Made by a program: the position numbers and the translations under genes
From: Fragum whitleyi
Lineage: Eukaryota > Mollusca > Bivalvia > Cardiida > Cardiidae
Assembly (NCBI GenBank): GCA_948146395.1
Contig: OX411548.1
Span: forward strand, 63,197,020 to 63,261,019
Length of the DNA stretch: 64,000 bases
Reading direction: 5' to 3'
Shown here: one piece after another, positions 23,685 through 35,800 of the stretch
How positions within the stretch are numbered: position 1 is the first letter of the stretch
Layout of the letters: every line of letters starts with the position of its first letter
Notes under the pieces: model-generated
The model's input: the letters and a program-made list of their open reading frames with translations, nothing else
Database searches by the model: none
What the model was told of the DNA's origin: nothing

Positions 23685-24297
23685 CATTTTTCTTTCATCA
23701 GATTCAGGCCTGTATAGCGATTCAGGTGTTTAAGCGACTCTCGTTGTTGAAATACATTGATTTATATACGCCCGTCAAAAGACGAGACGTATTATGTGAT
23801 CACCTGTGGTGGGCGGGAGGCGTCAGCTTCGTTAGTAGCTTGAGGTCACCGTCTCTTGAGCGCATTCCAACTTATCAGTACTTTCAGTACTTTGATTATA
23901 TACATTTAAGATGTTGCAATACTTTTTCTTTGTGTATATGTATATTGTACACATTCATAAAATTGTAAAGCTTATTTGATGAAGTAAGAAATAACCACTC
24001 GTTATACAAAAAGAACCACAAGGTTGAATGAATTACAACCTCTATCCATTTAAACGCTCCAATTTTATGTTCACTATCTTAAACTCGAACTCGAACTACT
24101 TTCTATATTTTCAAAAATAAAAATGAGATATAATTCAATGTAAATAATTAGTTTTTATTCTTTGATCTAGAACACTAGGCAGATTAAGTTTACTTTTAGA
24201 AACAATCTGCATATTCATGATTTACCGATAAAACTCTTTGGTGTTAAAGTTTTAACAAAATTAAAAAAAACGAGAAAATCATTGCACTATGAATAGA

Positions 24298-24440
24298 ATA
24301 ATATGTAAGTATCTTAAAGTGTTAAAAAACTTTGGTATTGGCTGCGAAAAATAATAATGACAAGGTGAAGAAGCATCGATATATTCTCCCAACTTCGACC
24401 AGATAACATTGATATTACATAAGTCACTTACATAATATAT
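24298..24440. mobile_element. Family G foldback
   Basis: aatatgtaagtatcttaaag and its partner taagtcacttacataatat, with ctcccaacttcgaccagata in the right arm. Confidence 0.65.
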
Positions 24441-24452
24441 TCGATATACATG

Positions 24453-24851
24453 TACAATTAAAAACATCGTGAAATCGACAAAACCATGCATCCATTCCAA
24501 ACACTCACTCAAATCTTTCAAAAACGCTACAAAATCACGAAAAAAGTAAGATCAGCAACTTCTTTCAAAAAGATATTAATGTAGCTAGAAGAGAATGGCG
24601 ATTTAACTGAAATATTTAAAATTACGAGCGATCGATTGGTTTTTCCAAGAAATATGAAGATATCTACAGAACTTGTATTCTATTAAAGGGGGGGTAATAA
24701 AATCGCTAATTTTGTTCATCTGGAACAAACTTAGCGATTTTGGATTACCTCCTTTAATTTCACTCAAAACTCGCAACTCCCGCTCATTCGGTTTTATTCT
24801 AAAACTATTCAAAGTTATTCACCATATCATTTTCAAGGTGTTTTAACTGTA
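24453..24851 (-). mobile_element. Family A foldback MITE
   Basis: Ends tacaattaaaaacatcgtg and aggtgttttaactgta. The central arm is aatcgctaattttgttcatc. Confidence 0.8.
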
Positions 24852-25154
24852 CGTTACGTATAGCAGCTGTATGCATTTTTGTCTAATTCACCAAAAGAAA
24901 CATAGTTAAAGAAGTACATTTATCCTTCTGATGCAGCCCACGGCAAATTCCTGCGATACAAGAGGTTTTGCCAGACAATCTAAAAATGTAGACTAGAATC
25001 AGCCTGCATAGACACGAAGTCTGATCTTATCACTTACTGTGGAAGAGCTTATGTACACGAATGACAGGTTGAAATGTCCCAAAAAATGGATTCTTAAGAA
25101 GAGAAATTAAGATGCACGAAGATGAGAGTTAAGTTTAACTTGAATGACCGCCTC

Positions 25155-25575
25155 TACAGTTAACAACATCGTAAAATTGACAATGTGAATGATTTTGGAA
25201 TGAAATTAAATTAGTGCTTTGAGTGAGTTTTGAGTGAAAATTTGAAGGGGGGTTATCCAATATCGCTAAATTTGTTCAGGGTGAAAAATTAGTGATACTT
25301 ATTACCTCCCTTTAATAAAATTTGTATACAAGTTTTATAAATAACTTTCTATTTCTTGAAAAACCAACCAAACGCTTACAATTTCATTTATGTCATTGAA
25401 ATAACGATCTTTTAGCTATATGTGTATTTTTAATTTGTAGTTGTAGATCTTATATTTTTTGGAGCGCTCTAAGTGGTTTGAATGAGTTTATGGAATGAAT
25501 GAATGGGGCGCTAAGTGAGCGATTTAGAATGATTTGATTGTGATGAATGTCAATTTCACAATGTTAAATACTGTA
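25155..25575 (+). mobile_element. Family A foldback MITE
   Basis: Ends tacagttaacaacatcgta and cacaatgttaaatactgta; it has the internal taataaaatttgtatacaag block. Confidence 0.82.
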
Positions 25576-25646
25576 TGAAGATGCTACTGTCATAGAAACA
25601 CCAAATTGTAGATACATTTACGGGGGTTTGATCGCTAAACGCATAA

Positions 25647-25992
25647 AGAGGTATATCGCTTGGTTATCTCCCTTGAAAGCCTCCCAAAGAAGGAAGGGTC
25701 CAAATTAGTAGTTACCTTGGGTTTTATCCTTATTACCTTTGCACCATAACATTGAAAGATTAGCTCTAAATCAAATATTGCGAAATTTATAATATACGTT
25801 TGATGTAAAATAAAGTTTAACTTTCTACTTTACTATTCATAAATACAAATTGCACAAATAAGTATTTTGCATCAACAAAAATAGAATTCGCAACTTCCCC
25901 AAAGAAACCATGGAAAAATAATCCAAGGAAAATTTCTAATCTGTTGATTTAATCCACAAGAAGACAAGGGAGATAACACACAAAAGTCTCCC
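25647..25992. mobile_element. Family B MITE, reverse orientation
   Basis: Matches the 16504-16880 copy when reversed: ggttatctcccttg at one end and caagggagataac...agtctccca at the other, with the shared interior gatttagagcttatctttaa-like sequence. Confidence 0.65.
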
Positions 25993-26609
25993 ATTCCAAA
26001 ACACATTCGATATGTTTCTAGGGACAAAACTATTATGATACGACCATTACCACTAAAAACACTTTTTAGAGTCAATGTGGTGCGCATAAAAACAATATTT
26101 ACAGTTTATGTAAGTACATTTCGACGATGACCACCAAAAAGGTTGTAAACTCAGTTTTATTCAAGTTGTATTTATGACAATTTCCTAGATCACTTACGAG
26201 TTTTAGGATTTCTTCTGATTGATAGAAGCTCTTGAAGCGCACCCCTGGTAGCGCACACATTAGTTTACTGAAGTTTCATCGGTCTTAATACGAGCATTTA
26301 TCCCTCCTGATTTCAAGGCTTAAGATGTATAACTGACGCAGAACGTATTCGTTGATACACTTAACTTTTGAGAAAGTGCTTAAAGAGTCCTATGTTGCAC
26401 TACAACACATTTATCCATCAGTCTCTATTAGTCACGTGTATATAAAAGGAGAAATAACCGGTATATAAATGTAAATGTAACGTTTTAATAAAACTGATAT
26501 TGTTGTTACATGCCATTTTTGAACGTATTTTCGCTGAACTTATTTAAGGTATTCTACCAAGGAATGCCACTCGGGAAGAGCAAAGAGAATTGGTTCCAAC
26601 CATTTCCTC

Positions 26610-26826
26610 TTATAAATGATCCTCTTGGGAGAAGCCGTGGTTTGGAAGTCCATTCGCTTGTTTTTCATTCGTCTCTGTTGTAATTGCGTGGTTAATATCA
26701 CCGTTTGCAACTTCACAATCATCTAGTTCGTGATCCAATTCTTGAAGATCCCCTTTCGAAAGGTGTTCAATGATTCCTGCTCCGAACGAATCTCCGAGGA
26801 CATTAATAGCGGTCCTAAATCGATCT
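26610..26826 (-). CDS. SLC1 gene A exon 9: TM8 and C-terminal tail
   Basis: Begins [17 protein letters not shown], with the substrate-binding D and R, then a hydrophilic tail of about 50 residues ending in EDHL. The TAA stop is at the window-left end. A minus-strand AATAAA candidate lies at 26156-26161. Confidence 0.92.
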
Positions 26827-29800
26827 CTGTAAATAGAAGAAATTATTTTATTGGTAACGAATTGTGTGATTATTTGACCTTCACTACAGATCAAAATACT
26901 AAAGTACGTATTTTGTAGGCCTCAGGTTATTAACTGCCAATATTTCGATGTCCTTCTAAAGACGTCTTCCGTTTGTTAATGCAGTTCTTCATGGTTCTAT
27001 GAGAGTCTTTATAAGACATACGATTTTGATAAGCTGTAAGGATTGTTTTCTATTTAATAGATATCTTAAAAAAAGTCGGCGAAATGTTATTGCAAAGTCA
27101 ACAACATTCTTAGTTTTCTCACGGAAGATTGCAAAAAAAATATACAAAATTTTTGATACTTACAAGAACCAATCAATAGCGAGAATCAACGTGACGTCAT
27201 CTACCGGAAGTCCAACAGCTGTCAACACAATAGTCATGGTAATAAGACCAGCTGAAGGTATGCCTGCTGCCCCTATGGCTGCCGCTGTTGCTGTTAAACT
27301 GGAATTTGACAAAATACTTTCATAGTTTCAAAGAAAAGTCAAATAAAAAAATACTTTTACTTAATTTAAACGCAAAATAATAAGAATACGTGGTATTCAA
27401 AGATTGTTTTGTTTTATTTTCCTCACATTGATGAGCAAACCGGTAGTCTGCTCTCAAAGAGAGACATTCTTTAACTAAGTATATCAATATCGAGATAAAC
27501 GAACGAGCATTGTTCACAACCTGCTGTATTCTTGAAAATATGATAGAAGGAACTCCTACAAACTAGAGTAGAGAATAATATGTTATTTCCTTAAGATATC
27601 AATGTTTTCCGGTCGAGGCTGGGAGAAAAACGAGGCGCTCGTCATGATAATTTATAGCACCCGAGACTAGATAACACTAATATTTTATGACACTAACATA
27701 TCAATCTATTTTCATGCATTTTTTTTGTTGTTGTTGGTGGTGATTTAATTTTATGAAACCTTTTTATATCAGAGTTATTCAAGCGAAAGGGATTCTGGTT
27801 AAAACAATAAATATGCAAATTATTTTGGAAAATAGAATTGCATGTCATTTTATTTTTATAAGACAGGTGATACTAGGTCAATACAACCTTCGATAAAATT
27901 AAGTTCCATGTCAAGCTGATCAGACAATGAATGAGAAGATATTCCCCGCATTGTTGATATTATTCCTTTATTGGACAACGTCAGTGAAAAAACAACTTAA
28001 TATTAAATACATTACCTGACAGTTATAACTTCTCCAACATTGAGGTTTATTCCGTTGACTTGGGCAATGAACACTGCAGCTACTGCTTCATAAAGGGCTG
28101 TGCCGTCCATGTTAATTGTTGCGCCTATAGGTGCCACAAACTTTGCCACTCTAATATCGACTTTGTTTCTGTGTTCAAGACATTCCATTGTCACCGGTAG
28201 AGTGGCAGAACTAAAATACAATGATGCTATGTATGCAACTTATCAAAGACTTGTTATGTATAATATGACCTACGCCGCGGGAGTGAAATAACCCCGTTGA
28301 ATATTTTTGACATTACACAGGTTTTATTACACTAGTGGAATAACTATGCAAATGAGCTCAGAGCGAAAAGCAACGCTATTTTGTAACCGCGAAAATGACG
28401 TCATAATCTATGTTTTGTGACGTCATTTTTAACGGTGTTATAAGTTTCGCGGAAAATTGAAACGTTGAATTTCAGGAATTTGACGATTTTTCGCTAAAAT
28501 TCTGGTCATATTATAAACAGAATATAAAATTTGTGCTCATAAAATACAGAATTTATTAAACTCGTCATCTCAAACAGATAAAAACTCGGCGCAGTCTCGT
28601 TTTAATCTGTTTATAGATGACTCGTTCAAGAAATTCGGTATTCCATGACCACTGATTCAATATCCTCTTTATAAAGTACCCTTCAATCTATTTGTATGCA
28701 TTATCACTGAAGATATGGTAAATATAATCAGTTGCAAATCTTGCAAATATTTTGGCCTCTATTTCAGACTTTGTCCGATGATTTTTTGCATTGTGTGAAA
28801 ATAAAATCAGCAATAATCTTTATTCGAGATTTAAGGTTATCAAACGTCAAAACGAAACTGAGTGCAATTGTGTTTTGTGTGATAAGTTTTTGAGATACCA
28901 CTTTATACAGAACAAATTTGGCCTACACTTACATATTGGCCCTTTTTAAATTATTTTTATAAAGTTGGACGATATAAAGAAGATACATTTAGTGAAAGGC
29001 GCAAATTGCTTAAAACAGGATTCATTTAGCCGGCAATTTGGAATGTTTTAATATTACAGATATATACCATGTATTGGCACCAAAAACAAATATCGTTTAG
29101 AATTTTTAAAAATGCTTGCTATGACATTTTTTTCTAAGAATGTAAGAAATGGTGTAAGAACTGCCACCGTGATAACAAAATCATACATTTTGGATGCAAT
29201 ATGCGACTATTTATTGACATACCTCGAGGCTGTTCCCCACGCTGTCAATAAGGCTTTCAACATGTTGTACATAAACAAGAACGGGTTTTTACGGGTAGCC
29301 ACAAAATACACGAGGGGGAGTACGATAATCCCGTGCACGGCTAAACCGACCAGCACAGTCATCATGTAGTAGCCCAACTGGACAAACACGCTGCTGGGGT
29401 TTTCCATCTCAATCAGTTTGGTGGACACCAGAAATATGATACCGATTGGAGAATACCTGAATAAATATGAAAAAAAAGTCAATTACTCCGGTTCATGGCC
29501 TATGAAAATAAAAGTAATTTATCGTTATATCCGAATAGTGTTATAACGGAGAACGTATGCATAAAACACTGTCCCGAGACAATTAAAATATGAACATATC
29601 GTTTTAAGCGATATATCGAATTAATATTGTGTTTAGTCTTTCTTTTCCCTTCTTTTTTTTAGGAAAATGAATTTTTGAAATGAATTATAAAACAAACTTC
29701 TGATATTATTCTGATTGTTACGGCTTCTCTTTATGTTTTTACTAGAAAACATCAAAGAGTACAAACGTACAGTGAAATGTTCTTTGAAAAAGTCATCAAA

Positions 29801-32800
29801 GCTTGGTATATGTTCTTCTATAACGAACACACACGTTTTCAACATGAATGAAATAAGATTAAAGAACATCCTTTAAATATCAATTGAGCCTTTGTGTGAG
29901 ATTTCAGACAATTTTAAATAAACGCAAAGTAAAGACTCTGACCAGCCTGTGCATCCGCACAGTCTGACCAAAGTCTTCACTATGCGTTTTGTAGATAGAT
30001 AAGGTATCAAAGTATCTGTTAGCCATCAGGTGACTCTATATTTACAGTATGTGATTGTCTACGCTGCTCAATGTTTGCCCCTCACGCATATTTCAAATTG
30101 TTGGAAATGTCACGCACAGGCTCATTTTATACATGTTGTAAAAAAAACAAAATTATATTTTTTAATCAATATGGCGTTCGCAGTGCATACATGTACCAAA
30201 TTTCAGAAATACCGCAAAACTAGGACTTCTAGAACCGAGTGCAACGAATAAGCATTTAACTAAAAGCAATATGTAGAAGGGACATTTCTGTGAAATATTT
30301 CTTGAAATAGGCATTCGTCGAAATACTGAAACAGAATTTTCAATTTTAAAGTGTAAAAATAATACTAGGTTGACCTTTTTCATTATCCGACTCAGTCTCT
30401 TTTGAAACAACAATTGAGCCTATGCGTGACATTTTCAACAATTTGAAATGTTGGCGATGTTCAAATATTGAGAGCTATTGACATCATGAACTCTAAAAAT
30501 AAAGCAACATGGTGGTCTACAGATACTTTTAGTCCTTATCTATCTAATAAGCTCATAGTGAAGACTCTGGCCATACTGTGCGGATGCACAAACTGGTCAG
30601 AGTCTTTGCTTTGCTCGTATTTGAAATTGTTGGATATCTCACGCACAGGCTCAATTAACCACGAGATATTTATCATAAATATAGTTATCATCTAAAGAAA
30701 CGGAACAAATATTACCAGATGACAAGCATTGTAAGCTTCATTGTAGCTTGATGCATGGCTTCAAAGAAGTCCAAAAGTGGTCGCCCTGCGGACCCCATTG
30801 TAGATAGGATCGCCCCAAAGAACACAGAAAATACAACAATCCCGAGTACGTTCATTCCATCAGGGGTTGACAGGTAGGGTTCGTCAGTCTCGTACTCGAT
30901 AAATTCTGAAAAAAGGAAATTGCGCAATCACAACCGATCTTGATCGAGCGACTACCTCGTTTTAGCAACTTCCATTTTCATTATATTACTACTATCATTA
31001 AGCTCATTTACCAAAACCATTTGTGACTTACATATAAAATTTAGACGATTTTTTTTTCTAAAAGAATTGTCTTAACTGAAGCCGATGTTGTTCTGACAAT
31101 AAGAATCCTCTCAACGAGACTTATCTAATGAGTTTGAACATCATTGTCACAAATGAGCTTAGACTTTTCATGACGCCGAATATGTAGGACTTAAAATTTT
31201 CTCAGACAAACATTCTCCTTTCTACATAATTTATGATACGTTGTCATATATAAGACAAATATTCATTGATGAAGTTGAAATGAAATAATAGGGTGAAAAT
31301 TAAAATAACGTTTTAGAGGAGTTTGTCAAGATAGAAAAGGACGATAAAGCATTCGTAAGATCATCATTAACAGTACCCTGCATAATACTTCACATGTACC
31401 GAAACGTGTTTAAAGGGAGCCGCTCGGAGCGCTTCGAAGGGACAGTAAACTTTTGCAGTTCTCAAATCATTTAAGCTTTACGTCGTCATACTGTCCGTAT
31501 TTTACATACAGTTAGTGACATCGTGAAATTGACATTCATCTCAATCAAATTCCTTCTAAATCGCTCACTCAGCGCTCCATTCATTCACTCAAAACACTCA
31601 ATCAAACAAATCAATGACTCCGCTCCATAATCATTAAAAAAATAAGATCATCAAGAACATTAAAAAAATATAGCTAGAAAAATCGCGATTTTACTGATAT
31701 AATTGAAGTTATACGCGTTTGATTGGTTCGTGAAGATTTTAAAATAAATCAGAACAAAATTTAGCGAAATTTGATTACCTCCCTTGAATTTCACTCAAAA
31801 CTCGCTTCACTCACTTATTCAATTTCTTTCAAAAATCATTCCAAAATCATTCATCTTGTCAATTTCATGATGAACTTAACTGTTGTCTTACTGTCCAAAT
31901 TGTATATATAAGCGATGTGGTGTTGTAATGTGTTATAAAAAGGTATGTTCATATTACTTCTCGCATTAAGGTTCATGATATAAAACTGGGACCCAAAACG
32001 TAGTTATGAAAGCAATTTTTGTTTTACTTATTTTATAAACACATATGTCATATATGTCATTCTTATTTTGTAACCGAGTAGATCTATGTAAGGTATGGTG
32101 TGTTATCACAACATAAATTGACACTTATAGTTTATATACCTGTTGTTAAGCAATATATCAATTTCTATTTCACACAATGGTTGATATATAGTAATTTATC
32201 ATAAACCATTGAATTAAAAAAAATATTTGAAAAAAAAAATCGCAGAAACTATTTCACAATATAATGGTGTTATGTTGATTTAAAAAAGAGACCAAACCGG
32301 TTTGACATGTATGCAAAATAAATGGAAATTGATTATTACAAAAGAGCCTTTTGAGACTGAGTTTTATATCTAAGGTTGAAGTAGTACCTAGTAGGAACAT
32401 TTTTCTACATTCTGATCAAATTTAGGCAAATTTTATCCAGCCGTAATGAAGTTGTTGGTTTTGAACAAATATCCCTTTTCCATAATGGTTTCCCCATTCT
32501 GTTATGAAATGGGGCCACTAATTTTGTGCAACTGCTTGTGCTTATCTACAGCTTCAATTTGATAAATTTGAAAATTGTCTAATTTTTTAATAAAAGCAGC
32601 ATTGAATTTGGTTCAAAAACTCTTTACATAAACCTTAACCACTGTCATTTAACAAGTGCTTTTTCGAATATCTTTTACACGGCCTTATGTCAATATTATC
32701 TTTCTTTACTGTAAAGAATAGACATTACCGTCTTTTGTGTGATTGTCTGTCGAATTCACGATATAATTCGGATTTGTTAGGTTGTACTTGAATGGCCTCA

Positions 32801-35800
32801 CAAGCGTACTTTGCTGAAAAATATCAATTTACAACTTAAATACACTAGATCGTCTCCTACAGAGAAATGACCTTCATTCTTTTTATGATTGAAAACGGTA
32901 TGAAAATTATAAATAAATTGTACGACTTATAGCCTCGATGTTTGGAATAAAAAGATCGAGCAGATATCGTCACATTGGCTCCGTTGATATGGCACACTTT
33001 AACTTGCGCTATATTTTGCTATTGAAGACATCTTCTTGAAACCACCACGAGAGTTATCTAGACTATTAAGGGTCATAAAACTAGAAAGCATTTTTAAGAA
33101 TTATGCCCCTTTTTGGGGTTTGGATTTTTTAATATTTTTCGACACCTATAACCGAACGTTTGCACACAAAGCGATGCTTACGTTAGATATACATTTGAGT
33201 ACCTTAAACAAAAAAAAAACAGCACTATGCATGTCCGAAAGCAAACATACGGATCAGATGCAAAGCAGCTGCAAATCTGATCCGCGTCCTTATTTTCGCT
33301 AGATGAAAAGAACGAAGAATTTTAAAACCGAACTTTCGCGCTATTTATTATCTTCAGTGAATGTATAATATGTCCTGCGTTCAGGTTAACGAATCACAAA
33401 CGAGCGTCCCCGAAATTGTACCCGGCATTATTGGGTGAAACGTGTCTAATGCGTGTTTCAAACTTGGTGCGATCGCTTGTGCATGTAATTATCTAGCTTT
33501 TTGTCAGTGGACTTTACTTTAGGGGGTGTTTGAATTCGTGCTTTCTTTTTCAAAATAGAAATTTTAGTATTTCAGAGCATAAGAATACCATTTTACACAC
33601 AGATACATTGACTAAACAACATAAAAGCTTTTATTAACTCTGTTACATGTCACGAGAACGATGAATTAGTAGAATGAATATAATGTTTCTTACTCTTTTA
33701 AAAGCAGCCATCACGATATTATCAGGAAAACAGTTTCTGAAAAAAACAACACATAATATGATCCATTTTACAAAAGCTTTACAAAGATACATTACTCTAT
33801 TTGAAGAGTCCGATTCAAATTCAATTCAATTCAATATTTTATTTTTGCAAAATATAATGCGATATTATTGCAATTATAATTATAAAAAAAAACACTACAT
33901 ATAATTGATGTGCACTTAAATAAAATACTATTTGAAGCTGCTAAGAAACGAAGTTTGACGAAAAAAGGTAAATTAAAAAAAAATAGGGTACTAAACGAAA
34001 AAATGGCCACCTAGAAAATGAAAAAAAGTAAAATGCGTTCAAGATGACAAAACGTTTACAAAATTTTAAAGATGATAAACCTCTTTACACGCAAGTGCAC
34101 CTGCACAGCGGGATATATTTCTAAAACTTGTTCGCGCACGTTTTCACCCTGAAGGCAGTGCACACTCTGCCCTGCCTTCAGGATCATAAAACGGTGCAAA
34201 CAGTTTACCAGTAAATTCCCGTTTGCACGTGCACTTGCGGGCAAAGCGGGGTATAATTGGCAAAATGTTTGCACCGTTTTGTGATCCTGAACGCAGAGCT
34301 AGATAGACAGCGTGACGTGTACTCTAAATACGACTCCTGCCACTTGAACGTTCAATCTACGAATATTTTTCAAATATTTTGAAATATTTGTAAACGAAAT
34401 TTGGTCAAGGTGGTCCAAAGTCGAATAAGTCAAGAGTAATAAAATCTTTACAAATAATTTAAGTTACAAGATCCCTTGTTTTCAATAGTAGCCATTGCAT
34501 GCTACGGAAACGAAGACTGTCCCATCTGTTACAGTTAGCAACATCGTGAAATTGACAAGGTTGATGATTTCGGAATGATGGTGGAATGAAATTGAATGAG
34601 TGTGTGAAGCAAATTTTAATTGAAATTCAAGGGAGAAAAACAATCGCTAATTTTGTTCAAGATTAACAAAATTAGCGATATTTATTACCTCCCTTTAATT
34701 AGATATGCATACAGTTCAATGAATAGCTTTCTATGCTTTCACGAACCCATTATAAGCTTACAAATTGCAATTATGTCCGTGTACTCTTGAATTTTATCTC
34801 CCATTTTTTTTATTATGAATGAAATTGTTTATCCTTTAATTTCAGTGTTTTTGGAGCGTTTTTGAATGGTTTAAGTGAGTGTTTAGAAATGAATGAATGG
34901 AGCGCCGAATGAGCGATTAAGAATTGTTTTGATTGAGATGAATTTCAATTTCACGATGTTACTAACTGTATTAATAAATTTGGCTTAAAACGCTCATTTA
35001 CAAGTTACTAGTACTAAAGTCTCAATTCAAACAATTAACTAGACTTAGGAAAATAGTTTTTGAAAAATTGAAAACATTGCTTATTACAAGCAATTTCTTC
35101 ATTCTTCACAATGTTTTCAACAAAGACGGACAAATTATCTTGAATTTCTCTTGACGTGAGTCTGCAATATCTTCGAATTAAGACAAGTTTAAGATTTTAA
35201 CGTTTTGTAAAAATTAACTATTTATCGCGAAAACTTACATACCGGATTAAATCTAATAAAGCATCTAGAGGCTCTTGTTTCTTCGGTGTTCCGGACTCGT
35301 CCGGTCTGTCACCTTTCTCTCCCGGTCTGATCAGAAGTACCAGAATAATACCCAAAACCACCGCGGAGAAGGTTGTCGTCATGTAGTAAACGACCGCTCG
35401 GATACCAATATGGCCTGAAAAAATATAGACCAAATTTTGAAATACAAATCATTTAAAGCTAGGGAACTAAAAGGGAAAGCTATTCAGATGAAAAATATTC
35501 CTAGAAATAGTTTAAGCAAAGCATAAATACACGGTTTTAGATATAGAATACCGTGCGCAACACGTATAAATCCGCAAGCACGAGTGAGATTCCAGAAACC
35601 GTTATCTCCAATCATTTTGAATATGAAATTGATCTTTGACCACTCACTTAAATTTGCTGGTCTATAGTATTTTGTGTGTATGTTAATTGTAACGGATGTT
35701 GAAAAATATATGTGCTCTTTTTTCTTGAAGAAGGACTGAGATCGTGAAAGAGAAGAGGCCAACGATTGAAAAAACAAGGGCCGTGAGACAAAAGAAATGT

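Noticed and set aside
35014..35200. Candidate SLC1 exon 3 with VFVENIV on the minus strand
   Set aside because: The motif looked right, but the following residues do not fit the family and it does not continue from LDLIR. The exon at 33694-33736 fits motif, splice sites and phase.
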